60,000 bases of DNA, from the NCBI RefSeq assembly GCF_030272615.1, contig NC_081407.1, forward strand, positions 140,002,897 to 140,062,896, read 5' to 3'. Below the pieces are notes generated by a model. The model made no database searches. It was not told the origin of the DNA and saw nothing but the letters and a program-made list of their open reading frames with translations. Origin of the DNA: Cryptomeria japonica (taxonomy: Eukaryota > Streptophyta > Pinopsida > Cupressales > Cupressaceae). Both the position numbers and the translations under genes were made by a program. This document shows, in pieces, positions 44,085 through 56,739 of the stretch (position 1 is the first letter of the stretch; each line of letters begins with the position of its first letter).

Positions 44085-45108
44085 GGAATAGTTTCAGTGT
44101 TTGATGTTGTGCTGCATATTGGGGAGAAACTGAGCGATGCTGAGAATTCCCTACAAACTACTGTTGTAGATATAATTGTTCAGTCAAATGAAAGCAGATT
44201 ACTCTGGACAGTTGATCCAAATACAAGGTATTCTGTTTTCCGCTTCTCTTATTTGTGGGTACTACTTAAAATTCTTTTGTGTAGTCTCATTACAAAAATA
44301 TTTAAAATCATTGAATTCAATTTAATGGCATGTATATTTAACTTTTCTAATTGTTATTTATGTCTACAAAGGATATTTATGACTGCAGTATCCATTGACT
44401 GGACTAAACGTAAATGTTATTTTCTGTGTTGTTCCGAACTGTAGGCTAATTGATGCAATGGAATTCCTATGCAAAGGAGTGCATAGATTTCTAGTTCCAG
44501 TTAATGAATATCATGAGACACCATATCCTCATGAAACAACTCAATTTCGTCTTCTTACACAAACGGACGTGGTAGGTTTCCTGCTACTTCATATGGATGA
44601 AATGGGACCATGTGTAATGAGAACAGTATCAGAGCTGGGTCTCCTCGATCCAAACTTGGTGGCATTGGCTATCCCATCCAACATGACACTGATGGCTGCA
44701 TTACGCTTGATGCATCACAAGCCTGTTTTCAGTTCCTTTGCAGTTATAGAACCAGAAGAAGAAGAGGCATGCTCAGATACACATCCAAGTTGGGGTTGTG
44801 GAGGCAAACTTGTGGGGAGTCTATCAGCAACTCATTTCCGAGGCATGGGATTTGAGGACATAAAGATGTTGAAACCAGAAACGACCGTTGCAGAGTTCTT
44901 TAAGATGTTAGCATCTAAGAGTCTCACTAGACCTCTTGTGACAGTCCGTCCAAACACTCCCTTGGCAAGTGTCATGGGAGCTGCTATTACAAACAAAGTC
45001 CATCGCGTTTGGGTTACTGATGAAAATGGATGGCTTATGGGTGTTGTCAGCTTTTCAGACATCATTGGTGCTGTCAGAAGATCGCCCACCAGCTTTGCTG
45101 AACGCTGA
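44085..45108 (+). CDS. CBS-domain protein, SnRK1 gamma-like (PV42/CBSX type), last two exons
   Basis: Two exons: 44085-44227 and 44445-45108, joined over a 217-bp GT...AG intron at codon AG|G, with TGA at 45106. The frame begins GIVSVFDVVLHIGEKL, the end of a first CBS motif. Then LIDAMEFLCKGVHRFLVPV (second), an FRLLTQTDVVGFLL link, a third around SNMTLMAALRLMHHKPVFSSFAVI with an acidic EPEEEEA insert, and a fourth (VRPNTPLASVMGAA...NGWLMGVVSFSDII). CBS pairs bind adenosine nucleotides; plant PV42-type proteins are related to the gamma subunit of SnRK1. Order and exon start fit PV42-like genes. The expected N-terminal exon was not found here; 41183-44084 gives no match. Frame is undamaged, so the gene may be functional with a long 5' intron. 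Confidence 0.82.
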
Positions 45109-45207
45109 CAAATTTTACGATAGCCCGCTTTCTTTCTTTGGCTGCCTAGATACAGTTATAATTTGATATACGAAAGCAAATCATCAATCTTCGTGTTAAT
45201 ATGCTGT

Positions 45208-45213
45208 AATAAA
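45208..45213 (+). terminator. Poly(A) signal of the CBS gene
   Basis: AATAAA about 100 bases after the stop codon; a reasonable near-upstream element, without direct proof of use. Confidence 0.55.
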
Positions 45214-46355
45214 ATTATTCTCACCATGTGTTAATATCCATCTTATCTATGCATATGGAAAGATGATTACTTTTAATTCGTTTCTATAAATGCAAGTAAA
45301 TTTCACTAACCTGAAGATCCATTTATTTTGGAGATGTTTTCATTGACTTCAAACAGGTGGGATGTCTATATTTCCTTTAAAGGCTGTTAATTCTGAATTG
45401 TAACCAAATCAGGTGATCTTATTATTTTATGCTATTCAATTCATTCGATCTTTGAAAACTTTTATCGAAAATTCCTGTGCAGAATCTGGTTTGGAATCAA
45501 ATTGGTTATTTGGTGCATAATTTTCTAATTGTCTATTCAGTCATTTTCGATAGAAATTGTAGATTAAGTCATAAACCCATAAATTCCTTCACGAGTCATT
45601 CGATCAGGGTTGTAGTTTAGGATCCATTGACTGGCCTTTCTCATTTAAGGTCAAGACCACCATGTTGCAACAGATGATTCATTCTTCTAAGTTGTATTTT
45701 TATCTACTTTCAAGGCAACACAAGAAAGAACTTTGGTAGAACCTTTTTACGTGGAATTAGACGCCACTCTTTCCTAAAAATAAGAACTCAGCCTTAGAAG
45801 ATTAGTTTCTGGACAAACTTATAATTCTATATGTATAGAGATTGTTTTGGGAGGTTTTTGTCAAATTTGTCTCTCTGAACAACTTAAACCTATTTATTAC
45901 AATGCAAACGTGCACACTTTTTGCTTTAAGAATTAAATACCATGTACTCTGCGTATACAAGCCCGAATTGAAGATTTACATGTTTAGGACTAATGAACAA
46001 TTTAATCTCTTTATTACAATACAAATATTTAATTATTGATAATTTGGTTTATTAAATAAATACATTCACACAAAGCAATTCATGAATACGACAAAATTAC
46101 GTATAACATCATAATCTTATCACATAAACTCTTCTGCATTGTTTAGTAGAAAATAGTATTAATTTTTTTAATGTGTTATCACCCATCGTTGCACATCCTT
46201 GCACTACGTATGACATCATAATCTCATCACTCAACCTCTTCTAAAAGTTCAGTAGAAAATAGTATTAATTTATTGAATATATTATCCCCCTTCCTTGCAC
46301 TCCTTATGATGCTTCTTCCTCCTCCCCTTGCCTTGCTATTATTGTATGTCATCTA
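45214..46355. other. Intergenic stretch
   Basis: AT-rich with no gene seen. Two similar segments near 46080-46160 and 46200-46280 share TACGTATRACATCATAATC and GTAGAAAATAGTATTAATTT. Confidence 0.5.
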
Positions 46356-46718
46356 TGTTAGTGTGAATGGGGTTATTACCTAACTAGTTCTTAGTGAGAA
46401 CTATTCACATCTTGAGTTTATTTAGAGTTAGTTAAGCTAGATGGCATTCTAGAAGTTCTTTATGATGGGGCCATGTCTTATTATTTACTTTTGGCCACAA
46501 CATTTGATATTTGAATCATGCATTTAATGTTTGTTTCAAGGGTAGTTGTCATCATACCTCATCACCTTCACCTTGTCTTTAAAAGCAAGGTCTCTCATGT
46601 ACATTTTGTATGTTCAATTATCATTTCAATCAATCTTTCTTGTCATTCTCTCTTGTGAAAGTTGTTTTGGTCTTTTAGGGATCTTGGGGTGTTATGGAGT
46701 CCCCTATTTACTCCAACA
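46356..46718 (+). repeat. Element J 5' LTR (Copia type)
   Basis: TGTTAGTGTGAATGG...TACTCCAACA, 363 bp, directly followed by TGGTATCAAAGC (46719-46730), an initiator-Met-type primer site. TTTAAAAGC near 46577 could be a TATA-type element. No 3' LTR seen in the window. Confidence 0.8.
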
Positions 46719-47130
46719 TGGTATCAAAGCTTTGGATACGAAGACTCCTTTTCAAGAGAGTTGAGTTTTGGTTTGAATTGTTGTTGGGTGTAGTTTGAGG
46801 CAAAGAGGGCATAACAATTGCCTTTGGGAGGTCAATCTGATGAATTTTAACTACAGATTTGCCTATTTTCAAAAAAATAATTATCAAGGCAAAAATTTTT
46901 TACCCAGAGAAACCGTACAGCTCCTCTCAATCTCATTGGGCTGTGTAATTAGTACTAGTGTCCATTTTTTGCACCAATAAGTACTTCAAATTTTCTTGGT
47001 TGACGTACTGGTTGGAAGAGCTCGTGTTAATCTAACTTGATCAAACTAGTACAACTTTCTCATACAAAGACCAATTTTCGCAAACCAGATAGCAATGGAC
47101 AATTGAATCCATCAACTTTGCAGTGGTACA
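46719..47130 (+). other. Element J primer site and leader
   Basis: Primer site then a non-coding leader, up to GTACA (47126-47130), the target site of K. Sequence resumes at 51107. Confidence 0.65.
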
Positions 47131-47377
47131 TGTTAGTGATGGCCACCAAACCCATGAGTACAACTTGCAATATAACCTTATTTCACCAATAAGATGAATT
47201 GTATTGAAACAAGATGCAAAATAATGTACATATGTCTTGCTTATAAAGGCAAGGAGATAATCGATAAACATAACAGACAACCACCTAATTATTAAATGCA
47301 CTAATAACTAATAAAAATGTTGGATGTCTAAATAAACTAAAGCATGGGTAAATGGTAAAAAATCATTTACTCCAACA
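47131..47377 (-). repeat. K 3' LTR
   Basis: Minus strand TGTTGGAGTAAATG...CACTAACA, 247 bp. Aligns with 50830-51101 but lacks about 25 bases in the middle. Confidence 0.85.
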
Positions 47378-47514
47378 CCCCCTTTAAGTGAACATAGGGA
47401 GAAGATTATTATGCAATATGAGCAAGATGTAATATGGGTCTCGACAACTCAGCCATGTTAGGTACCCATATACAATGCAATGACTTTTCTCACAAAGTGG
47501 AGAAAAGGAGAAAA

Positions 47515-47997
47515 TCATATGGGAGAAGACTCCTCACCAAAAGAGACAAAAGAAACAAACAAGATGATGCATGGAGGACTCACTAATGCCCCCCAAGGGC
47601 TACATACATCATTGTATATACAATCAAGTATCCCCCCATAGGAAGGAAAGGAGACGACATAGCCCCCCATAAGGGAATTTCCAACAAAAATGGTGAGTGC
47701 TTGAAAACAAAACATAGTCCAATGCCTACAAACAACATTGTATATACAATCAAGTATCCCCCCATAGGAAGGAAAGGAGACGACATAGCCCCCCATAAGG
47801 GAATGTCCAACAAAAATGCTGAGTGCTTGAAAACAAAACATAGTCCAATGCCTACAAACAACATTTCTGCCCTTGGGGAGAAGATAAACTAAGTACAAAT
47901 GCAGGAATGCTTCCCATTCTGGGTGAGAATTGGCAAGAAATTGAATCAAAATGTAGGATGATGATGATGTCTTTGAAATTTGTTCATCTGCCGCCAA
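47515..47997 (-). other. Minus-strand frame in K with a 126-bp tandem duplication
   Basis: A 160-codon frame. Units starting at about 47611 and 47737 are 126 bp apart and nearly identical, so 42 codons are repeated in frame (VVCRHWTMFCFQAL, VVSFPSYGGILDCIYN). Each unit starts with the perfect palindrome ATTGTATATACAAT. Product unknown; the frame may be open by chance, because 126 is a multiple of three. Confidence 0.55.
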
Positions 47998-49019
47998 GTC
48001 CTTAGATGATGAAGATGCTATGAACTAATTAGGTACATACCCAATCACAATAGAAGGTGACAAACAAGGAACCAAAAGAAACTGATAGTGAACAAGCTCC
48101 AAAGGCAAAGAAGATGTGACAATAGTTGGATCACAACTATCATCAAATAGGAGAGATAAACCCTCAAATGTGTCTCCCAAATCTAAAATGTGTCTCCAAA
48201 ATCTAAAATGTAAGACTCTTCAAACAAAGAACCAATGTTTGGAAAATAAGAATCCCAATCAAGAAGACAAATAGATACCTCTTACGATGACTCAATGGAA
48301 TCATCAACAAAAGATGAATGTGTGATTTTAACAAAAGAAGTAGTAGTTGTAGGTGGAACCTCTAGATCATTATAACTCTCAAGTGTTGCTTCATATTCAA
48401 ACTTCTCTAAGGTACCATCATCAAAAGGCAATATTGTCAACATCATCAAGTGGAATGAGGCAATCTAAAGCACGATCATATTCGAATGAAGGAACATGTG
48501 GATCTCCAAAAATCTCCCAAATAATGGTCCAAATTGCTTGAGGGCATTGAATACCTCTAAACTTGGGGTGGATTTAATGAGGAAGCTTGTACTGATTCTA
48601 CAACCAATCAATCCTATGATATGATCATTTCGATTATCCCAAACTAATTGCTTTCATGGTGTCTTTGGCTCAAGAATGAATCCATAAAGAATAGGCAAAT
48701 TAAGCCACCTACAATGTGTGATGATTCCTTTTGCCCATGACTCATAATTCTTCTTAGTCAAAGAGATAACAAAAGGATGCATTGCATAACCCATGATTAC
48801 ATCAATGATACACTTCACACATCAAGAATAGAGATCAACTACATGAAATTGTGCAAAACCGAAATCTGATTACAACAAACAAAAAATGACATCAAACAAC
48901 AAAACATCTAAAAATTATCTTGTCCACTGTGAAGTTGACGAAAAGAGCTTTCTATCGATATTTGGTTTGCGAAAAATGGTTTATGTTTGCAAAAGTTGTG
49001 CAAAAATGAAAAAAGCCTA
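47998..49019. other. K internal sequence, no gene recognised
   Basis: Purine-rich plus strand with repeated AATCTAAAATGTGTCTCC-like words near 48165-48215. Only short frames. Confidence 0.4.
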
Positions 49020-50110
49020 TTAAAAGGCACTTTTGAAGCACTAGGGGACTTTTTGCGCAACAATTAGTTGCTCCATGTGAACTATTTCAGGGTGGAAAAT
49101 TTGGCCCTATGGGCCAACAAAGTCTCGATAGACAAGAGTGTGGCACGTGACCCTCACCACACAAAATCTATTCTTATCCTCCTCAAACAACCACACAAGC
49201 TTCCACAAGCACCAATTCACAATGCATTTTGAGGGCCAATGCATATAAAAAATAACAAATCCCAACACAAGAAATGTGGGATTAATTTCCGAAGAGAATG
49301 CTTCAACCCTGTGCACTAGGGGCCCATCGACGAACTCTCCATGACAATATAAAACCCTAATGGGAAATATTTGTGAAAGACTTTATAATATCACTCAAAA
49401 CCAATAAAAAATGGCCAATTAAAAGTTGTGAATGGGTGTATGCAAAGAACACTAGTAATCAATGAGAGCCTCACCACCCTGCGATCTATGCTACCCAAAA
49501 AGAAAAGAACGGGTAAACAATAAGCAATAAGGACCCATATTGCATCTCGCTCACATTGCGTAATAATCTTTTCACTAAGTTGCACTTAAGGGGGGGTGTA
49601 TTGGATTAAATCAGTTTTTACCATTTACCTATGCTTAAGTTTACTTAGGTATCCAACATATTTTATTAGTTATAAAAAGGCATTGAAGCGCCAGGGAACT
49701 TATTGTATAGAGTTGGTCGTTGTATGTGACCACAAACTATTTCAAGGTAGAAAATTTGGTCCTACGGCTTAAGAAAATCTCGATAAGTAAGAGTGTGCCC
49801 AATCTATTAAGCATAAGGACCCATATCACATCTTGTTCATATTGAATAATAATCTTCTCTCTAATTTGCACTTAAGGAGGGGGGCGTTGGAGTAAATGAG
49901 TTTTTACCATTTACTTATGCTTAAGTTTACTTAAGAATCCAACATTATTTATAAGTTATATAAAGGCACTTTTGAAGCACCAAGGGACTTATTGTGTAGC
50001 AGTTGGTCGCTCCATATGACCAAAAACTATTTTGGGGTAGAAAATTTGGCCCTATTAGCCAAGAAAGTCTCGATAGGTGAGAGTGAGCCCTACCACCCTA
50101 CGATCTATAC
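49020..50110 (+). repeat. Repeat array inside K with internal PPT and LTR-start pieces
   Basis: A module AAAGGCAYTTTTGAAGCRCYARGG ... GAAAATTTGG, TCTCGATA, GAGAGTG occurs at about 49024, 49677 and 49964. Before the second and third stand CACTTAAGGGGGG and then about 75 bp of the start of K's LTR (TGTATTGGATTAAAT, CGTTGGAGTAAAT), all in plus orientation, opposite to K itself. Units two and three are about 286 bp apart. Confidence 0.75.
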
Positions 50111-50829
50111 TGGTCGAACAGAGAAGAATAGAGGCCAACAACAAACCAGATCAAGCCTTTGAAGAAGCCACCAATTTACTCAAGCAAACCACCAATCAAA
50201 AGCAACTACTCGGATCCTTCTTGTCACAGGGGTGGATGAAAATGGCAAGAAAAGGTAAATACACGTTGGGTTGAGAATACAAGCATCTCAAACATTGGCT
50301 AGGGTAAACAAATTAGCCCACCAAGCTAAAAAAGAAACCACATAAAATTGAGTCGATAATGCAATAACACCTTGCATTGTGAAATCACAAAATAGTGCCA
50401 ACTACAAGATTGATGCACCACTCTAATAATAAGAGCGGTCAACAAGAAATACTCCAATATGAATGATGAGTCGATTGTGCAACAACAATTCCTCATTCAT
50501 TTGGAATTTGACTAACACTTTCTTTGCATATAGTGTGATGAAAATTATGACAATTACAACCACAAACAAACCGATAGTTTCCCATATAATCTTAGAGGAC
50601 AAGGCACCCTGACTCACATCAATTATATGACCTTTGTTGGCAACAATACACCTGATCTATTGCCCTCAATATGTAGAGAGATATGTTGGAGATTTATGCA
50701 CCAATTGAAATGATGTAACCAAAGTAGAAATATCAAATATTTTTCTAGAAGGAAAACTCTCAAGATCTCAAAATTCACTAATGAAAACTCTCAAAACTAG
50801 AAGGAGATGCAGATTGAAGGCACATACCA
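50111..50829. other. K internal sequence next to its 5' LTR
   Basis: No recognisable domain. A short frame at 50077-50274 is rich in Gln, Asn and Lys without a match I know. Primer site at 50819-50829. Confidence 0.4.
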
Positions 50830-51101
50830 TGTTGGTGGTGGCCACTGTTTACCTAGGAGCACAAACTACAATATAACCTATACGGGACAAAGAAGCAATG
50901 AGCTATTTCACCATTAAGATGTATTGTATTGAAATAAGATGCAAAATAATGTACATGCCTTGGTTATAAAGGCCAGGAGAGGGTCAATAATCATAACTGA
51001 AAACCAATTAATTATTAAATGCACTAATAACTAATAAATAATGTTGGATGCCTAAGTAAACTTACACATAGGTAAATGGTAAATACTAATTTACTCCAAT
51101 A
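50830..51101 (-). repeat. K 5' LTR
   Basis: 272 bp; minus strand TATTGGAGTAAAT...CACCAACA. First base pair reads TA instead of TG. Confidence 0.85.
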
Positions 51102-51106
51102 GTACA

Positions 51107-51838
51107 AGTATTCTTTAGTCAGTTTGTTGGTTGATGCTAATTTTTGTTAGTTGAAGTCAAATCTTTGTTTTGCACTTTGAAGCTTGTAACTTTTGGCTTC
51201 GAACTTCGATTTTTGTGATTTAAGTGGCACCAAAAAGGTATTTAGGAGCACTTCATTTCAGTTCATACACTTTTTTTAGATTTGTTTTCAGAATTTCATT
51301 TTGAAGCCCGTTTGGTACATTTTGGATACATTGTCGTGAATATGCAAAATACTGTCAGTTTCTTGTAAAAAAGGGGTGTATTGTTTGTATTGTGAGGAAT
51401 AATCTATTGCATTCTCTTATTTATCATGTATTTTTCTAAAGTTGAACATTTGAATCCATACAACTATTCCAAGTGGAAATTTGAAATGGATATCATGTTG
51501 TTGAAGTTGAAGTTGCAAAGTATTATATGTGGCTAAGATCATGAACCCGTAGGTGTTGTAAAAACTATGGAAAGAGTCAAAAACAGGAGTTAATTCTTTT
51601 CTAAAGTATTTGGATAAAGGGGCCACAACTAATGTTGTGGCTACCGCTTGTGTGTTGCTTTTGTTGAAAGAGTTATCATTTATTTTGATGAAACCTTTGT
51701 TGTGTTTGTTGAATTTTGAAAATGATTGTTGAGCGCTCTCATTATTATAGATAGATCCATTGAAGGAGATGATTCAAATTGTCTTAGTTGAAGTTGATAC
51801 TTATGAATCACTACACACAATTGCATGAAAAAAGTAAA
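51107..51838 (+). pseudogene. Element J gag remnant (Copia type)
   Basis: MYFSKVEHLNPYNYSKWKFEMDIML from 51426 matches the usual start of Copia gag (…NYSTWK…M…L) but stops after about 37 codons; the continuation is broken. Right edge unclear, where minus-strand element L begins. Confidence 0.65.
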
Positions 51839-52748
51839 TTAAAAAAATAGAAGCTTATTTTTAATATCCTTTTGCAAATTAGTAATGAAAATTCTTCGAA
51901 CATCATGATCAAGCACATGATAAGCAATTTGTGAATGAAAATGTTTATATCCACCAATAAAATTAGTCACTTTTTCTTTAACCCCTTGCTTAAAATGAAA
52001 AGTAATATTAGGACCAATGCTATTTTGAAATAGTTGAATGAAAGCATTAGCCAATTGTTGAAAAGAAGTGATGGAATAAAGAGGCAAAGAATAATACCAT
52101 TGTAAACCTTTATCTCTTAAGGTTCGAGTAAATTGTTTTGCCATGAGTCTATGATCATGAGAGATATCACTACACAAGGTTTGAAATATCTTCAAATAAA
52201 TCAAGGGGTCACCTTTTCCATTGTATAACTCTAATTGAGGGAGCTCCACATTCTTAGGCTACATCATAAGTGTGAACATTGAACTTCGATTGGGTTAAAG
52301 TAGCCAATTGTTGTTGTAAGGATGAAACACTTTGAGCTAGGTTATTGATAGTGGCTTCGATGGATGGATCAAAATTGGACAAATTGGATTGTGATGGAGG
52401 AGTTATGTTACTGTAGGTCAATGGAGATTTAGAATAAAGTGGGGGAACATTGTGATATGTTGGTATAGAAGATGGTTGGGAAACAAATGGAAGACTCGTG
52501 ATAGGAGGTATGTAAGAGTATGAATTAATAGGATTGCGTCGATGACTAACATGTGTAGGGTTAACATTTTGTGTAGAGGTAGTCATGATAGAGGAAGTAT
52601 ATGTAGGCACACTAGGAAAAGTCATTGTCACAAGAATGAAATGCTCAAATTGACTAGTAGGATGAGAATAACCAAGAGCCTCAACACAAATTTTGATAGG
52701 TATAATATTGGTATCAACAATATGAGAAATTCCATCCAAAACTTCCAC
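51839..52748 (-). pseudogene. Element L gag (Ty3/gypsy)
   Basis: Minus strand, two frames. The right one (52254-52748) is Ser/Thr/Pro-rich and ends with a helical stretch (LAQSVSSLQQQLATLTQ). The left one (51839-52249) has the gag core: LPQLELYNGKGDPLIYLKIF, DHRLMAKQFTRTLRDKGLQW, and TSFQQLANAFIQLFQ, typical of non-chromovirus plant gypsy gag. A stop/frameshift near 52250 separates them; the protease and pol are missing to the left. Confidence 0.82.
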
Positions 52749-53518
52749 ACTTAATTTATCATTTTAAACCATTCTCTTCAACCCTTCAATCAAGGAGATT
52801 GCCTAACTATTTGGGTATTCTTGGCCCATCCATTGTTGAAGATTGTCAAACTCCATGTCAAGCTTCCCAAATTGAGCACTTGTAACCCTAGTTAGTGATT
52901 CATCATCATCATGAGGAGTGTGAGGTGAATGGAGCTCCGTGATATTAGGTATGCCATGTGTTGGATTAGAAAAGCACCAATAGTCACATGGAATAGGCTA
53001 TTCAACTTGGGATCCATATCCTTGTTATTTAAACTTTGGGAATCCCTAATTCTATAACTTCTTCTTGCTGGAATATTGGATGTAGGACTAAGGGTAACAA
53101 AACTCATACACCAGGAAGGAAAAATCGAATGCAAAGATTTAAAATCATTATTTTTTTGATAAATGCAAGCTATATGTATGATTAAACAATGCAATTTTTC
53201 TGTAAAATGATTGATTAACCAATGAATTAAGCAATGTGAACTATGAAATGGAAAACTAGATGCTTCTAAATCTAAAAATAGCATGCCCTAATAATCACAT
53301 CTGAGCATATAAGCACAAAATTATGCAACCCACAAGTCAATTTTTAAGAGAATAAATCAAGGTTTTTATGAATTGAACTTCTAAATTTATGTGCCTATAT
53401 GATATATGAGTGCAAATATGAGTGATTAAATGTAGACAAATCAAATTTGAGATTACAAATAAAAAATATTGCAAATGTAAGAATGTTGGGTTCATAAAAA
53501 ATGTCAGGTTCACCAAAA
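52749..53518 (-). other. Element L leader and primer site
   Basis: Minus strand reads TGGTGAACCTGACA (53502-53515) three bases after the LTR; this is not the initiator-Met site. A minus-strand frame at 52892-53284 contains RIRDSQSLNNKDMDPKL, perhaps an upstream part of gag. Confidence 0.55.
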
Positions 53519-54850
53519 TGTAATGTTTGGAAATTAGGGCTTCACCACCTAAATTGATAAAGCCACTATTTTTTCTTGGGACCACCATACATTAAGGAGG
53601 GAACTGAATTTGATTGATCCAATCCTAAAAAGGGCTAAATACAAACCAAATTAATCCTCATTGTTTGAGTTGAAATTGAATTGGAATTAGGGTTAAGTTG
53701 CAATGCTAGATCTAGGGCAAACAATGAGAAATTGACATAAAATAATAGTAACATAATGTTTCAGATATCATGCAGAGTTGTAAACCTATATCTAAGAATT
53801 AAAAATAGATCAAAACCTATGACAAAAAGTTTAGGCAGAATTGTCGGGACTAGGGCGAACATACCATCTTGGTCTTCTAAATACTAGGAAGATACATTGG
53901 ATGCTTTTTGGATTAGGATGACACACAAAATCCAGTATCAAAAGATCTTAATAAATTCTTAGGACCAAGAGGAGCCAATCATCTCAGTTGTCTACTTTTT
54001 GTGCCTTCAAAATTTGAGTCTAATTGTCTTCGTCCACTTTGTTAGATTCCTCACTCACAGCTCCTAAGACAATTCCCTGCACACAGAATGAGAGAAATGG
54101 GTTTTGTTGATGAGGGCTTGCCTTAGGTTGAACCTTGGTTTAGGAATTAACCTTGAAATTGAAATAATAAATGAAATGGAACATAGGTAGAATTGAAATT
54201 GAATGCTTTCCTTTTGAGGGAAAGGCTAGATCAGATCTGAAAATGCTTGAACTTGATACCTTGATCAAGTTTTCTTGAATCCTCATGCAAGGGTTGAGGA
54301 TGTCATGTAGAATGTCTTCATAGAAGGTTGATCATGGATGCTTGAACTTTATTGACCTCTCCTTCAATGCTTGATGAATACTTGATTGCTTTCTCACTTA
54401 GTCTTGAATTCGCTAGAGTGTAATTGAGATCTTGATTGAAGTTTTCTCTAGTTCTCCTTTCTAGTTACCAAACGAGGGGAGTAGGCTTCCTTTTATACCT
54501 AATCATGCATTAAGTGTTTGAATTTTTCAGAGCAAGTCGTCATGGAGCCAAATTTCCTACCCACATGAAGTGATTGTTGTGAGGTCCTATTTTGGGTCCT
54601 AATTGGGAGGACTAGGGCATCCTAGTCTTAAGCTTGGAATAGGATGCCTAGGGCATCCCGATCCTATCAATCAAGACTCCCAATGTGAAAGAGGCTAGAG
54701 GAAGAGTTAAAAATGCAGATTTCAAGAGTCTGTAAGCAACATCAAATCAAACATTGAGCATTAAAGGCCGGAACATCTAGGTGAGGGCTAGGTGAGGATG
54801 AAATTATATAAGGATGCAATTTACAACACTACAATTAGACAACCTACATT
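53519..54850 (-). repeat. Element L probable 5' LTR
   Basis: Left border TGTAATGTTTGG (minus strand ...CCAAACATTACA) abuts the primer site. TATAAAAGGAAGC on the minus strand near 54497 is a good TATA-type box. The upstream border of the LTR is not clear; 54850 is a guess. No second LTR. Confidence 0.55.
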
Positions 54851-55370
54851 TTTCAGGATAACATTCCTAATCCTTGTCCAATTATAAAGTGGAGTATCAG
54901 GATAACATTCCTAATCCTTCTACTAAGACTTGAAGGATCTAGCCCCAATATTATGGGTCATCTGACAAAGAATAGGATTGATGATAACTTGAAAGGTCTC
55001 ATTGACTTGTTTAGACAACCGATATTTTATTTATATTTCTAGCCAATAAAATAAATTACTTGTAGGTTTGCGAATGAGATTGGGAAGATTTCTAATGCCT
55101 CATTTAAATAATTTCAAAGCATGAATCTATGGAACTTTTTCTAGAGAGAGGATGCGATAAGAAAGAACAAGAGACCATTGAATATACTATTGGTTGATTG
55201 AAAGGCGATTGGAAAAATTATTTCCTACTTAGAGTAGCCAAGTTTTGATAGCTAATAAGATTTTTAAATGATTTTAATGCTAAAAGTTTCTTGAATTTAA
55301 ATTGAATCCCTTAGGGTGAGAAGGGTGTCAAGGTTTAGACCTTTCAATGATAGTTGTTTAGTAGCTCAAC
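54851..55370. other. Unannotated stretch
   Basis: Contains two copies of AGGATAACATTCCTAATCCTT at 54857 and 54899. No gene seen. Confidence 0.45.
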
Positions 55371-56040
55371 ACCTTAACTAATACAATGATCGATCGTGTT
55401 TTTGTAAGCTTTACTTCCAGGATTTGAGAATCCATTTGGCACAGAAAGATAAACCTTGTTGATTATAATTGAAAGAAATACCATCCCACTAAATTCATAG
55501 GGAAGACAACACTATTACCAAGGAACATAATGAAATCCATGATTTCCATCATCAAAAGGCTTACAAATATATATAAGATTTTTTTTCAATCTTTAAGAAA
55601 GAGGATATGGAGGGATCCCAATTAGAAGAACAATAAACATGAGTAGTAGCCAACACTTTAAGATAGATCTAGAATTTTCCAGTTGGTGAAAGAGGCTTTA
55701 TGATCGAGTAGTTTAATTTCTTGATCTTGACAACAACTACTTGCCAAAGTGAACAAGAGAAGCTTGCAAAGAAAAATAAATTCCAAGAAAATAATTTTTT
55801 ATAGTAGTGATTTATATCTACCCATAAGAAAGATGGTTGGTGATCTAATAGTTCAATTTCTTTTCGATCCTGTCAACAACTTGCCAAAGGGCTACATGAG
55901 AAGCTTGAAAAACAAACCGAATACCAAGATAATGAAAAAAACTCCCCATGATCAATCTATTTATACCTATAATTATCTAACCAACTTGGATTAGGAATAA
56001 AATAGTTCTTATACCACTGGATCTTTCATGGTTGGATGCT
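55371..56040 (-). pseudogene. Possible LINE reverse transcriptase remnant
   Basis: Minus-strand translation near 55960-55850 reads FFHYLGIRFVFQASHVALWQ then VDRIEKKLN, like the conserved YLGxPL ... KI..KL..W region of plant LINE RT. A second, decayed copy (FLGIYFSLQASLVHFGK) follows at about 55800-55700, so the piece is tandemly duplicated. No endonuclease or catalytic box is visible. Confidence 0.35.
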
Positions 56041-56739
56041 CAAGCCATAGGCCTATAAAAAGTATCAAGGCACTGAATATCGATATTATCTTCATCTTTA
56101 ATAAGAGTAAGGAATGAATCATGAATAAAATGATAATAGACTAACTAGTCAGAAGAATTGGGAAGACAAATTGTAGTGCCCTCCTAGACTTGCATTTTGA
56201 TTTGCGTTCAGATAGACTTATTTAGACTTATGATGGTTATTTGGATGGTTAGTTATGACTCTTCTGCTACCTTAGATGGTATCATCGATGTTAGGACTTA
56301 TGTGGGTTATATGACTTGTGATGATACTAACCCTATTTCATGATGATGATGATTCTATGCGATGTTTTGATATTATATTGTGTGACTGTCTTCGTGAGAA
56401 GAGACGATGCCATATCACTCATTGCGAGCGGGATATGTCATCACAATTCTCTGTCACTTGTCTGTTTATTATGAGGTATATGTATTGTATATGTTGTGTT
56501 GGTCTTTGATGCAGGTACCAGACATCGACTCCACCTGGCTTCATAGGTCTGAGCGTGTCTTTATCCCAATGGCAAGTTGTCGGAGATGACATAGTTTCCC
56601 TCACATACTCTAGGTCTAAGATGTGCACCTTGTCGATTGCGCCACGACACAAGTTGAGGTTAGAGTCTTGTGTTATGTTTGTCCCCTTGGCATAAAATGA
56701 TTGGAGTCTATGCTTATTTGTTTGGGTAATGTGATTATT

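Larger units (their letters stand above)
47131..51101 (-). mobile_element. K: non-autonomous LTR element inserted in J
   Basis: LTRs at 47131-47377 and 50830-51101, perfect 5-bp GTACA on both sides (47126-47130, 51102-51106). On the minus strand TTAAAGGGGG stands before the left LTR as polypurine tract and TGGTATGTGCC after the right LTR as a degenerate primer site (50819-50829). The 3.5-kb interior holds short broken frames and repeats but no enzyme domain, so it depends on other elements. Confidence 0.88.
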
